Assembly (NCBI RefSeq): GCF_022763245.1
Contig: NZ_JALEGV010000041.1
Coordinates: forward strand, 419,223 to 483,222
Length of the DNA stretch: 64,000 nucleotides
Origin: Oricola sp.
GTDB taxonomy: Bacteria > Pseudomonadota > Alphaproteobacteria > Rhizobiales > Rhizobiaceae
Direction of reading: 5' to 3'
The notes beneath the pieces were generated by a model. The model ran no database searches, was not told the DNA's origin, and saw only the letters and a list, made by a program, of their open reading frames with translations. Within the stretch, counting starts at the first letter, position 1. Each line of letters begins with the position of its first letter. Positions 46,115 through 55,755 of this stretch are shown piece after piece. Both the position numbers and the translations under genes were made by a program.

Positions 46115-47278
46115 TTACTTGGTCTCTTCCGGCGCTTTTTCGGGCATGTCGACGGCCACGGGCTCCGCTTCGGCGGTGCTTTCGGGCGCGGTGGCGTGCG
46201 TCTCGGCGCCATGGGCGTCGCGGCGCGGCAACCGGCGCTTGGCGCGCACGATGCGCACCCGCTTGATGCGCCGGGGATCGGCCTCGAGCACCTCGAATTC
46301 ATAGCCCGCGAAGGAGGCGATCACCTCGCCGCGCACCGGCACCCGGCCGAGCAGGGAGAAGATCAGCCCACCGACGGTGTCGACGTCGTCGTCCTCGCTG
46401 CGCGCGGCCTCCAGGAAGTCCGGGCCGAGCGCGTTGGCGAGTTCTTCCAGATAGACGCGCGCATCGGCGACGATGATGCCGTCTCCCGCCTCGGTGAACA
46501 GCACTTCCTCGTCGTCATGCTCGTCCTCGATGTCGCCGACGACCATCTCGACGATGTCTTCCAGCGAGACCAGCCCGTCGGTGCCGCCATATTCGTCGAT
46601 CACCAGCGCCATCTGGATGCGCTGCGTCTGCATGCGCGCCATCAGGTCGGCGGCCAGCATGGAGGGCGGCACGAACAGCACTTCGCGCGCCAGCTTCAGT
46701 TCCTCGATGGTCCGGTCGAGCTGCACCCGCGACAGGTCGAAGCCCGCGGTGCTGTTGTGGCCGACGGTCGGGGTTTCCGTGTTGCGGCGCGTGCGTTTCT
46801 TTTCCGCCGCGAGCTTGGTGATCGCGGCGACCACGTCGCGGATGTGGACCATGCCGCGCGGATCGTCGAGCGTCTCGTCATAGACCGGCATGCGGCTGTG
46901 GCCGGACTGCTCGAACAGCTTGAGCAATTCGCCAAGCGTCGTCTTCTGGTCGACCGATTCGATCTCGGCGCGCGGGATCATCACGTCCTCGACGCGCACT
47001 TCGCGCAATCTCAGGATGTTGTTGAGCATCGCCCGTTCGCCGGGCGTGATGGTCTGGTCCCATTCGCCCTGTCCGGCGAGCGCGTCCTGCAGGTTTTCAC
47101 GGATGGTCGCGGCCGATTGCGGGCGAAACAGGAAGATCAGCCGTTGCAGGAAGCCCGGCTGGCCGCGAGTCTTGCCGGCTTCCGCGCCGGGACTTCGCGG
47201 ATCGGTCTCGTCTTCGCGAGGCGCCTCTGGCCTCGAGGCTTCACTGTCGGGACTGGTCATAAGCATCGAAACGGTCAA
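46115..47278 (-). CDS. CorC/TlyC-family CBS-domain protein (hemolysin-C-like)
   Basis: A 387-aa protein. Two CBS domains lie in the middle ([19 protein letters not shown] to [24 protein letters not shown]; the second ends [27 protein letters not shown]), followed by a CorC_HlyC (transporter-associated) domain with [22 protein letters not shown]. The head and tail are charged and probably disordered. It is likely a cytosolic or membrane-attached factor for magnesium or cobalt transport. The first 90 residues lack the four-helix DUF21 membrane domain of larger homologues. Its start overlaps the ybeY stop by ATGA. Confidence 0.93.
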   Translation of the reverse strand: MTVSMLMTSPDSEASRPEAPREDETDPRSPGAEAGKTRGQPGFLQRLIFLFRPQSAATIRENLQDALAGQGEWDQTITPGERAMLNNILRLREVRVEDVMIPRAEIESVDQKTTLGELLKLFEQSGHSRMPVYDETLDDPRGMVHIRDVVAAITKLAAEKKRTRRNTETPTVGHNSTAGFDLSRVQLDRTIEELKLAREVLFVPPSMLAADLMARMQTQRIQMALVIDEYGGTDGLVSLEDIVEMVVGDIEDEHDDEEVLFTEAGDGIIVADARVYLEELANALGPDFLEAARSEDDDVDTVGGLIFSLLGRVPVRGEVIASFAGYEFEVLEADPRRIKRVRIVRAKRRLPRRDAHGAETHATAPESTAEAEPVAVDMPEKAPEETK

Positions 47279-47754
47279 TCGGTCTCAGAATAAGGGTCGG
47301 GAACGCCCATGTCAGCAAGAATCGCGCGTTCCGCGGTTTCCATCTGCTCAGCGTCTGTGTTCGTTTCGTGATCGTAACCCAAAACATGCAGAAAACCGTG
47401 AACGATCAGATGACTGAGATGGTCATCGAAGGGTTTGCCTTCAAGCGCCGCCTCGCGGCCCACGGTTTCGAACGCGATGACGATGTCGCCGAGCATCGGG
47501 CCCGGCGCGTCGCCCGGCGAAAGCGCGAAGGCGGGAAAGGACAGGACATTGGTCGGCTTGTCCTTGTCGCGCCACTGCGCGTTGAGCTTGCGCATCGCCG
47601 CGTCGTCGGTGAACAGGACGGAGAGTTCGCTCTCCGCGTCCTCCAGTCCGAGACGGGCAAGGGAGGCCGCGACGGCGCGCTCGGCAAGCGCGTGCAACGC
47701 TTCCTCGCCGGCCCAGTCGCCGGCCTCGACCGCAACATCGATCTCGATGGTCAA
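47275..47754 (-). CDS. ybeY: Endoribonuclease YbeY, 16S rRNA maturation
   Basis: A 159-aa zinc-dependent ribonuclease for 16S rRNA 3' end maturation and ribosome quality control. The metal site is [15 protein letters not shown], giving the H-x3-H-x5-H triad, with conserved NVLSFPAF near the centre and [13 protein letters not shown] before it. The stop overlaps the corC start by four bases, and phoH ends only 5 bases upstream. The arrangement phoH-ybeY-corC-lnt is the usual one in alphaproteobacteria. Confidence 0.97.
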   Translation of the reverse strand: MTIEIDVAVEAGDWAGEEALHALAERAVAASLARLGLEDAESELSVLFTDDAAMRKLNAQWRDKDKPTNVLSFPAFALSPGDAPGPMLGDIVIAFETVGREAALEGKPFDDHLSHLIVHGFLHVLGYDHETNTDAEQMETAERAILADMGVPDPYSETD

Positions 47755-47759
47755 GCCTG

Positions 47760-48770
47760 TCAGCCCTGCCGCTCGTAGGCCGCGACGATCTTGGCGACCA
47801 GCGGATGGCGCACCACGTCCTTTTCGCCGAAGCGCACGGTGACGATGCCGGCGACGCCGTCCAGCACCTGCATCGCCTCGACCAGCCCGGATTTCGCGCC
47901 GAGCGGAAGATCGACCTGCGACGGATCGCCGGTGACCATCATGCGCGAGTTCTCGCCCAGACGGGTGAGGAACATCTTCATCTGCATGGAAGTCGTGTTC
48001 TGCGCCTCGTCGAGGATGACGGCGGCGTTGGTCAGCGTGCGGCCGCGCATGAAGGCGAGCGGCGCGATCTCGATCACGCCGGCGGCGAGCGCCCGTTCCA
48101 CCTTGTCGGCGGGGATCATGTCATAGAGCGCGTCATAGAGCGGCCGCAGATAGGGATCGACCTTCTCCTTCATGTCGCCGGGCAGGAAGCCGAGCCGTTC
48201 GCCCGCCTCCACGGCCGGACGCGACAGGATGATCTTTTCCACGGCGCCGCGCTCCAGCAGCATCGCCGCATGGGCGACGGCCAGGAAGGTCTTGCCGGTG
48301 CCGGCCGGGCCGATGCCGAAGACGAGCTCTGAGCGGTCGAGCGCGCGGATATAGGCGTCCTGGTTGGGCGTGCGCGCGAAGACGGTCTTCTTGCGCGTCG
48401 CGATCTGCGCGGCGGCGAGCTTGGCGGGCGCGGCGATGGTCGGCAGCGAAAGCTGGTCGTCGGCGGCAACCGCCATGCGCAACGCTCCGTCGACGTCGTT
48501 CGTGTCCGGTTCCTCGCCGCCGGCGGCCAGCCGGTCGTAGAGATAGTCGAGCGCGCGGCGCGCCTGCTCGGTGGCGGTCGCCTCGCCGCGAATGCTCACC
48601 TGGTTTCCCTTCGAGCGGACATCGACGCCGAGGCGCTGCTCGATCAGCGCCAGGTTCTGGTCGAACTGCCCGTAAAGCGCACGGGCGTGATCGTTGTTGT
48701 CGAAGCTCAAGACGATATGCGCCATATCGGAGGCGCCGGATGCACGGTTCGCGCTGGCTTCTGCTGTCAA
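47760..48770 (-). CDS. phoH: PhoH-family ATPase
   Basis: A 336-aa P-loop protein. An N-terminal helical segment with a KH-like region ([41 protein letters not shown]) leads to the PhoH core: Walker [13 protein letters not shown], Walker [11 protein letters not shown], and [10 protein letters not shown]. PhoH is a superfamily-1-like ATPase linked to RNA metabolism and phosphate response. The gene sits between miaB and ybeY; the start is a TTG at 48770, with an ATG 45 bases later as alternative. Confidence 0.95.
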   Translation of the reverse strand: MTAEASANRASGASDMAHIVLSFDNNDHARALYGQFDQNLALIEQRLGVDVRSKGNQVSIRGEATATEQARRALDYLYDRLAAGGEEPDTNDVDGALRMAVAADDQLSLPTIAAPAKLAAAQIATRKKTVFARTPNQDAYIRALDRSELVFGIGPAGTGKTFLAVAHAAMLLERGAVEKIILSRPAVEAGERLGFLPGDMKEKVDPYLRPLYDALYDMIPADKVERALAAGVIEIAPLAFMRGRTLTNAAVILDEAQNTTSMQMKMFLTRLGENSRMMVTGDPSQVDLPLGAKSGLVEAMQVLDGVAGIVTVRFGEKDVVRHPLVAKIVAAYERQG

Positions 48771-48772
48771 GC

Positions 48773-50176
<1,404 letters not shown>

Positions 50177-50185
50177 GCCCGGTCC

Positions 50186-51037
50186 TTAGCGGTTTTTTGC
50201 GCCGCTTGGAAGCTGCGCGCGTCCGCGCAGCGCCTCGGACGCCATGGCGCGCACGGCCTCCTCGCAGGCCGCGGCGAGCGCCTTGCGGTCGGGCATCTGC
50301 GTGGCGACGATCGGCTCGCCGAAGATGATGGAGACGTCCAGCGCGCCGGCGGCCAGCACGCCCAGCACATGCGGGCCCAGTTCGACGTCGCCCGGCCAGG
50401 CCGCGACCGGCCGGTCGTAGCGCCCCATCGGCACGCCGTGCACGCGTGTGTAGACGATGGCGACCGGCTGGACATGGATCGGCCCGTCGCCGCCCGGCTT
50501 GTCCTTCGAGGCGTCCGCCCGTCTGCCGGCCTCCACGCCGACCGCGCCGAACAGCGCGGATTTGAACGGCAGGATGAAATTGCCGTCCGAGGTCGTGCCT
50601 TCGGGAAACAGGACGATCGTGTCGCCGCGTGCCAGCCTTTCGCGGATGCGCGCGGCCTGTTCGCCCGCCGTGCCGCGGCGCGCGCGTTCGATGAAGATCG
50701 TTTCCTGCAGTTTCGCCAGGGTCGAGACCCCCGACCAGCCGGCGATTTCGTGCTTGGCGACGAACGAGACCGGCGTGGCCGCGCCGAGCGCGACGATGTC
50801 GAGCCAGGAGGCGTGATTGGCGGCGATCAGCACGCCGATCCCGTCATGGCGCGCCGGCCGGCCATGCACGGTGACGCGCAGGCCGAGCAGGCGCGAGGCG
50901 ATGCGGTGCCACCCATGCGGCAGGCGTCGCCGCAGTGGCCGGCCGCGCCGGATGGCAAGGATCTGGACGGGCGCCATGAGCGCCGTCATCGCGACCAGCG
51001 TGGTGAGGATGAACGTCAGACGGATGCGCCGATACAC
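50186..51037 (-). CDS. plsC: 1-acyl-sn-glycerol-3-phosphate acyltransferase
   Basis: A 283-aa membrane-bound acyltransferase. An N-terminal helix (IRLTFILTTLVAMTALMAPV) anchors it; the catalytic NHASWLD (H-x4-D) and FPEGTTSDG, which binds the glycerol phosphate, are in the expected order. It makes phosphatidic acid in phospholipid synthesis. It lies between fur and miaB. A C-terminal KALAAACEEAVRAMASE helix has no known role. In rhizobia some of these homologues make ornithine lipids (OlsA); PlsC is the more likely reading here. Confidence 0.9.
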   Translation of the reverse strand: MYRRIRLTFILTTLVAMTALMAPVQILAIRRGRPLRRRLPHGWHRIASRLLGLRVTVHGRPARHDGIGVLIAANHASWLDIVALGAATPVSFVAKHEIAGWSGVSTLAKLQETIFIERARRGTAGEQAARIRERLARGDTIVLFPEGTTSDGNFILPFKSALFGAVGVEAGRRADASKDKPGGDGPIHVQPVAIVYTRVHGVPMGRYDRPVAAWPGDVELGPHVLGVLAAGALDVSIIFGEPIVATQMPDRKALAAACEEAVRAMASEALRGRAQLPSGAKNR

Positions 51038-51043
51038 CGCCTG

Positions 51044-51484
51044 TCAGTCTCCGTCCTCGGCCTTTTCGTCGAGGGGCACGGCATAGAGTTCCAGCCGGTG
51101 ATCGACGATGCGGTAGCCGAGTTCGCGGGCGATTTCCTCCTGCAGCGCCTCGATGCGCGCATTGCGGAATTCGATGACCTCTCCGGACTTCACGTCGATC
51201 AGGTGATCGTGGTGCTCGTCGGGGATCGGCTCGTAGCGGGCGCGGCCGTCGCGGAATTCGTGCTTCTCGATGATGCCGAGATCCTCGAACAGCTTGACGG
51301 TGCGATAGACGGTCGAAATCGAGATGTTGGGATCGGCGCTCGAGGCGCGGCGATACAGTTCCTCGACGTCGGGGTGGTCGAGCGCGTCCTGCAGCACGCC
51401 GGCGATGACGCGGCGCTGGCCGGTCATGCGCATGCCCCGCTCGACGCAGAGTTCTTCCAGCGTTTTCGCCTTGTCCTCGGTCAC
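51044..51484 (-). CDS. fur: Fur/Mur-family metal-responsive regulator
   Basis: The GTG at 51484 gives 146 aa (VTEDKAKTLEELC); a longer frame to 51541 overlaps rimI and has no better start. The winged helix (MTGQRRVIAGVLQDALDHPDVEELY to STVYRTVKLFEDLGII) is followed by metal-binding DEHHDHLIDVKSGEVIEF and a dimerisation domain. The structural CxxC zinc site is absent, as in rhizobial Mur. In Rhizobiales this protein tends to sense manganese rather than iron; in other alphaproteobacteria it is Fur. The repressor would control metal uptake. Confidence 0.93.
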   Translation of the reverse strand: MTEDKAKTLEELCVERGMRMTGQRRVIAGVLQDALDHPDVEELYRRASSADPNISISTVYRTVKLFEDLGIIEKHEFRDGRARYEPIPDEHHDHLIDVKSGEVIEFRNARIEALQEEIARELGYRIVDHRLELYAVPLDEKAEDGD

Positions 51485-51515
51485 GCCACCCGTCCGTTTC
51501 GAAGTAGCGCGGTTG

Positions 51516-52013
51516 CTAGCGAAGATCGCGGCGCATGACAAGCGCGGCGGTCTTGCGACCCGAGGGATCGCGGTAATAGTCGGGACGGCCGCCGACCTGG
51601 AAGAAGCCGAGCCGGCGATAGAGCGCCAGCGCCGGCCGGTTGGTCTCGTCGACCTCCAGGAACACCGATTCGATGCGGTCGCGATGCGCCTTCGACAGGA
51701 CGGCGTCCATCAGCTTGCGGCCGAGGCCGTGGCCCTGCCAGTCGGGCGCGACCGTGATGGTCAGGATCTCCGCTTCGCCGGCGACGCCGCGCGCCAGCAC
51801 GAAGCCGAGGATGCGCGCCTTGCCCCAGGTCAGTTCGCGCACCACGAAGCCGAAGGTCGTCGGTTGCGTCAGCATGTCGTGGAACTCGCCATCCGTCCAC
51901 GGCCGCACGAAGCTGTGGGCGTGGAGATCGGCCATCGACCGCGCATGCGCGTCCTCCAGCGGATCGACCACGACGTCGAGCGGCCAGAGCCAGCCGAACA
52001 GCGTCCATTTCAT
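51516..52013 (-). CDS. rimI: Ribosomal protein S18 alanine N-acetyltransferase
   Basis: A 165-aa GNAT-fold acetyltransferase. The acetyl-CoA motif is in EILTITVAPDWQGHGLGRKLM (Q/RxxGxG/A), and the substrate-side YRRLGFFQVGGRPDYY segment is typical of RimI. It acetylates the N-terminus of ribosomal protein S18. Its ATG overlaps the tsaB stop by four bases, and RimI-TsaB neighbours are common because TsaB is needed for tRNA t6A synthesis. The start sits before an unusual WTLFGWLWPLDVVVDP head. Confidence 0.93.
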   Translation of the reverse strand: MKWTLFGWLWPLDVVVDPLEDAHARSMADLHAHSFVRPWTDGEFHDMLTQPTTFGFVVRELTWGKARILGFVLARGVAGEAEILTITVAPDWQGHGLGRKLMDAVLSKAHRDRIESVFLEVDETNRPALALYRRLGFFQVGGRPDYYRDPSGRKTAALVMRRDLR

Positions 52014-52690
52014 CGCGCGCTCCCGTCCGAGGTGCCGGTGCGGGCGACGGCGAAACCCTGCTGCGGCTTGGCGTCGGCGCCGCGCAGATAGAGCGGTTTC
52101 GGGTCCTGCGGCGCGGTGACGGAGAGGCGCGCCACGGTGGCGATCGAGCCGGTCGCCCGGTCCTGGACCGCCGCGATGCCGCGCGCGCCCGCGAGATCCG
52201 CCGCCGCGTTGCCGGCAAGAAGCGCCGTGTCGGCCGGAATCGCCCCGGCGGCCGCCTCTTCCTCGACGGCCGCGGGATCGCTCGTCGGCCGGTTGTCGGC
52301 GTCGAAACTCTGCATGAAGACCTGGCCCCGCCCGCCGCTGACCGCGACCGTGACGGGACCGGGGGCCTCGCTCAGCGCGTCGGCGGCCAGTGCGGCCAGC
52401 GTGGTCACGCCGATGACGGGGACGCCGAGCGCCAGGCCGAACCCGCGTGCCGCCGCGACGCCGACGCGGATGCCGGTGAACGAACCCGGGCCGACGGCGA
52501 TCGCGATCCGTCCGAGATCGGCATATTCGGCGCCGGCGTGGCGCATGACGGCTTCGACGGTCTCGATCAGCTGCTCGGCATGGCCGCGCCCGATGTCGCG
52601 TTCCTCCGAAGCCAGCACGCGATCCGTCGCGTCGTCCCAGAGGCAGGCGGAACAGAAATTGGCGGCGGTGTCGATGGCGAGCGTGAGCAT
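52010..52690 (-). CDS. tsaB: tRNA threonylcarbamoyladenosine synthesis protein TsaB
   Basis: A 226-aa ASKHA-fold protein, partner of TsaD and TsaE in making t6A37. The N-terminal LAIDTAANFCSACLWDD, IGRGHAEQLIETVEAVM, GPGSFTGIRVGVAAARGFGLALGVPV and the C-terminal VAR LSVTAPQDPKPLYLRG are diagnostic. It overlaps rimI (ATGA). Upstream, 40 bases away, a lactonase gene on the same strand could supply transcription to the block. Confidence 0.95.
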   Translation of the reverse strand: MLTLAIDTAANFCSACLWDDATDRVLASEERDIGRGHAEQLIETVEAVMRHAGAEYADLGRIAIAVGPGSFTGIRVGVAAARGFGLALGVPVIGVTTLAALAADALSEAPGPVTVAVSGGRGQVFMQSFDADNRPTSDPAAVEEEAAAGAIPADTALLAGNAAADLAGARGIAAVQDRATGSIATVARLSVTAPQDPKPLYLRGADAKPQQGFAVARTGTSDGSAR

Positions 52691-52730
52691 CGAGATTGGT
52701 TAGTCGAGGCTCAACGCCTCCGCAAGCCGC

Positions 52731-53624
52731 TCACGCCCCGCCGAACGCGACGGGCGGATCGTAATTCGGCCTCACCGGCGTCTCGACAAGGAAGGTCTGG
52801 CCGGCCAGCGGGTCCGCCGCGCGTGCCGCCGCGTCCAGATCCTGGAACGCGGTGGTGACGGCGATCCGTCCGTCGCCGGCGAAGGCCGGGCAGGTGGTCT
52901 GCGCCGCCGGAATGTCGATCGATTGCAGCGGATTGCCCTGCGGCGAAAATTGATTCAGCCGGCCGATGCCGTAGCGGGCGAGCCACAGATTGCCGTCGGC
53001 GTCGCAGATCGCGCCGTCGGGCGCGCCTTTCTGCGCGCCGAAATCGTGGAAGAGGGCGGGTTCGCCGATCGGCGCGCCGTTGGCGGGGTCGACGGCGACC
53101 GTCATCCACTGGCGCTTGCGCGAATCGACATACCAGGCCCGCGTCCCGTCGGGCGAAAAGCAGGTGGCGTTCGGAATGCTGATCCGGTCGAACAGCACTT
53201 CGACCGTGCCGCGGAAATAGCGGTAGATCGCGCCCGCGCCGTCTTCCGCCTGCTTGCCCATCGTGCCGAGCCAGAAGGCGCCGGACGGGTGCACCCGCGC
53301 GTCGTTGCAGCGCGTGGCGGGGGTGTCGGCCTCGATCGGGCGGTGGAACACCGTCTTGCCCGTGGCGGTGTGCAGGATGTGCAGGCCGGTTTCCGTGAAG
53401 ATCAGGTCGCGTTCGGCGTCGATCACCGCCATGGCGCTCGCCATCTCCGGCAGGTCCAGAACCGTTTGCGTGCCGCTCGGCAGATGCAGCGCGTAACGCT
53501 TCGCTTCCAGGATGTCGAACCAGAACAGGGTTTGGCGGGCGGGGTCGAAGGTCGGCCCTTCGCCAAGCCGGCAGGGCGTTTCGGACAGGACCGTCACGCC
53601 TGATTGCGTCGCCTCCATCGTCAC
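52731..53624 (-). CDS. SMP-30/gluconolactonase (regucalcin-like) sugar lactonase
   Basis: The GTG at 53624 overlaps the SDR stop (GTGA) and has GGAGG six bases upstream; an ATG at 53618 is an alternative. The 297-aa six-bladed beta-propeller shows the metal ligands: Glu in LGEGPTFD, Asn in RCNDARVHPSG and SIPNATCFSPDG, and Asp in PDGAICDADGNLW. These enzymes open sugar lactones (gluconolactone, arabinonolactone, xylonolactone) to acids. Paired with the SDR upstream it fits a non-phosphorylating sugar oxidation path. Confidence 0.92.
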   Translation of the reverse strand: MTMEATQSGVTVLSETPCRLGEGPTFDPARQTLFWFDILEAKRYALHLPSGTQTVLDLPEMASAMAVIDAERDLIFTETGLHILHTATGKTVFHRPIEADTPATRCNDARVHPSGAFWLGTMGKQAEDGAGAIYRYFRGTVEVLFDRISIPNATCFSPDGTRAWYVDSRKRQWMTVAVDPANGAPIGEPALFHDFGAQKGAPDGAICDADGNLWLARYGIGRLNQFSPQGNPLQSIDIPAAQTTCPAFAGDGRIAVTTAFQDLDAAARAADPLAGQTFLVETPVRPNYDPPVAFGGA

Positions 53625-54379
53625 ATCATGCCTCCGTCGGCGATCAGGACCTGCGCGGTCACCATGCGGGCGGCCGACGAGGCGAGGAAAAGGCATGGTC
53701 CGACCATGTCCTCCGGCTGGATCGGCTCCTTGAGGCATTGCCGGCCGATCATCTCGGCGAGGCCCTCCTCGGTGACCCAGAGTTCCTTCTGGCGATCCGT
53801 CATCACCCAGCCGGGCGCGATCGCGTTGACACGGATGTTGTCCGGTCCGAGCTTGCCGGCCATGCCCTTGGTCAGGCCGACAATGCCGGCCTTGGCCGAC
53901 GTGTAGGCGGGCATGTCGCCGATATTCAGCATGAAGGCGGTGGAGGTGAAGTTGACGATCGCGCCGCCGCCGGCCGTCTTCATGCCGTCGGCGACGGCCT
54001 GGATGGTGAAGAAATGCGGGCGCAGATTGATCGCCAGATTGTTCTCCCAATAGTCCTCGTCGACCGCGTCCATCTCGTGACGGTCATCGCGCGCGGCGTT
54101 GTTGATCAGGATCGTGACCGGCCCATGCGCCGCGGCCGCCTGTTCGACTGCGGCCCGCAAAGCGGCGATGTCGCGCAGATCGGCGTTGAGGAAGAGCGGC
54201 GCGTGGCGCGCACCGGGCGTCAGCCGGTCGACCAGCGCCCGGCTGGGCGCCTCGGCATTGTCGATGAAGGCGACCTTCGCGCCCTGCGCGACGAACGCCT
54301 CGCTCAGCGCCGCGCCAATTCCCGACCCGCCGCCCGTGACCAGCACGGAGGCGTCCCTCAAATCCTCGTAGATCGCCAT
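53621..54379 (-). CDS. SDR sugar 1-dehydrogenase candidate
   Basis: A 252-aa classical SDR. TGGGSGIGA binds the cofactor, with IDNAEAP after strand 2 (Asp favours NAD), NNAA, the Ser of FTSTAF and the catalytic YTSAK; PGWVMTDRQKELW and the tail IADGGMM are typical of galactose, arabinose or fucose 1-dehydrogenases. It oxidises an aldose at C1 to a lactone, which the coupled lactonase would hydrolyse. No sugar-acid dehydratase or transporter is seen nearby, so the rest of the path is elsewhere. Confidence 0.9.
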   Translation of the reverse strand: MAIYEDLRDASVLVTGGGSGIGAALSEAFVAQGAKVAFIDNAEAPSRALVDRLTPGARHAPLFLNADLRDIAALRAAVEQAAAAHGPVTILINNAARDDRHEMDAVDEDYWENNLAINLRPHFFTIQAVADGMKTAGGGAIVNFTSTAFMLNIGDMPAYTSAKAGIVGLTKGMAGKLGPDNIRVNAIAPGWVMTDRQKELWVTEEGLAEMIGRQCLKEPIQPEDMVGPCLFLASSAARMVTAQVLIADGGMM

Positions 54380-54505
54380 GAATTGTCCTCCCTCGGCCTT
54401 CCCCCGTCGCGCATGCTATCGCCGCAGCGGGAAAGGTGCAAAGCCGATCGAGGGGTGGGCAAGGTTCGCGCCTGCGGCAACGGGGCCGATGCCGGCCGGG
54501 CGGCC

Positions 54506-54970
54506 TCAGGCGGCGTTGGACGTCGCTTCGCGCGTCAGGAAGGAATAGAGCGCTTCCGGGTCGGCCGTGGCGCGCAGATTGGCGATGCGCACCGGGTCGC
54601 GCAGCACGCGGGCGATGCGCGACAGGGCCTTCAGATGGTCGGCGCCGGCGCTTTCCGGCGCCAGCAGCAGGAACACGATATCCACAGGCTGGTCGTCCAG
54701 CGCTTCGAATTCGATCGGCGTGTGCAGCCGCGCGAAGACGCCGACGATCCGCTCCACTTCCGCGAACTTGCCGTGGGGAATGGCGATGCCTTTCCCCACG
54801 CCGGTCGAGCCGAGACGCTCGCGTTGGAGGATCGTGTCGAAGATTGCGCGGGCCGAGAGGCCGGTTTGTTCGGACGCTTTTTCCGCGATCGATTGAAGGA
54901 GCTGTTTCTTGGAGCTTACCCGCAAATCCGGGATGATCGCTTCCTGTGTGACAAACTCACCGAGATCCAT
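54506..54970 (-). CDS. ptsN: Nitrogen-PTS EIIA component
   Basis: The ATG at 54970 (MDLGEFVTQEAII) gives 154 aa, the normal length. The phosphorylated His is in KGIAIPHGKFAEV, and LGSTGVGKGIAI and LLLAPESAGADHLKALS are conserved. PtsN receives phosphate from NPr and affects potassium uptake, sigma-54-linked functions and stress responses. It follows hpf by 67 bases, in the common order rpoN-hpf-ptsN, and its own ribosome binding site (AAGGATAGG) is present. Confidence 0.97.
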   Translation of the reverse strand: MDLGEFVTQEAIIPDLRVSSKKQLLQSIAEKASEQTGLSARAIFDTILQRERLGSTGVGKGIAIPHGKFAEVERIVGVFARLHTPIEFEALDDQPVDIVFLLLAPESAGADHLKALSRIARVLRDPVRIANLRATADPEALYSFLTREATSNAA

Positions 54971-55037
54971 CTGCCTATCCTTGCGGACAATCCGAGCACC
55001 AGCGCGCGCGAGGGCGGCGCGTTTCAACACATCCGAA

Positions 55038-55619
55038 TTAAGACTGCTTGATTGAGCCCGGGTCTATCCAGCCAATGTTTCCGTCGGCACGGCGGTAGAC
55101 GAGATTGACGTCGCCGCTGCCTGCATTGCGGAACACATATACCGGGTTATCCTGCAGGTCCAGTTGCAATACGGCCGTCGAAACCGGCAGGGTCGCCAGC
55201 TTCATCGAGGTTTCGGCGACCACGACCGGCGCGAAATCTTCGGGAAGCTCCTCCTCCTCGGTCTCCGGCACAGCCTCCAAAACGCGGTATGCATATTCCT
55301 CGGTGCGGCTCGCGGCCTCTTCGCTGTGATGCGATTTGAGGCGGCGCTTGTAGCGGCGCAGGCGCTTCTCGATGCGCTCGGCGGCGGCGTCGAAGCTGGC
55401 CTGCGGCTCCTGCGCCTCGCCCGTCGCCTGCAGCACGACGCCCGAATCCAGGTGCAGCATGCAGTCCGTCGTGAACCGGTTGCCGGCCTTTTCCACAGTC
55501 ACGTGACCATTGGCGCCCCGGTCGAAATATTTGGACAGGGCCTCCTCGATGCGGTCCTCGATGCGGAGGCGGAATGCGTCGCCGACATCCATGTGCTTCC
55601 CAGAAACGCGCAAACCCAT
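55038..55619 (-). CDS. hpf: Long-form ribosome hibernation promoting factor
   Basis: A 193-aa HPF-long/RaiA family protein. The N-terminal beta-alpha domain (GLRVSGKHMDVGDAFRLRIEDRIEEALSKYF to RYKRRLKSHH) binds the 30S decoding region, and the C-terminal domain (ATLPVSTAVLQLDLQDNPVYVFRNAGSGDVNLVYRRADGNIGWIDP) drives 100S dimers. The rhizobial linker between domains is charged. It blocks translation in stationary phase. The 136-base gap to rpoN carries a candidate rpoN terminator, so hpf may have its own promoter. Confidence 0.96.
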   Translation of the reverse strand: MGLRVSGKHMDVGDAFRLRIEDRIEEALSKYFDRGANGHVTVEKAGNRFTTDCMLHLDSGVVLQATGEAQEPQASFDAAAERIEKRLRRYKRRLKSHHSEEAASRTEEYAYRVLEAVPETEEEELPEDFAPVVVAETSMKLATLPVSTAVLQLDLQDNPVYVFRNAGSGDVNLVYRRADGNIGWIDPGSIKQS

Positions 55620-55712
55620 GTGTCACTCCTTCTTGCTTCTTCGTTGGGGCGGAAGGGCCGCCCAAACCACAGATTGGGCGAAAGATGCAAGACTGTGAAG
55701 AGACGCTGACAG

Positions 55713-55748
55713 AAAAATGACGCCGGTGCGACACTTGCGCCGCCCGGC
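55713..55748 (-). terminator. Candidate rpoN terminator
   Basis: On the minus strand GCCGG-GCG, a 10-base loop, and CGC-(A)-CCGGC form an 8-bp stem with one bulge, 7 bases after the rpoN stop. Four bases later comes TTTTT. The 5' arm is at 55741-55748, the 3' arm at 55722-55730. Confidence 0.55.
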
Positions 55749-55755
55749 CCGCATG

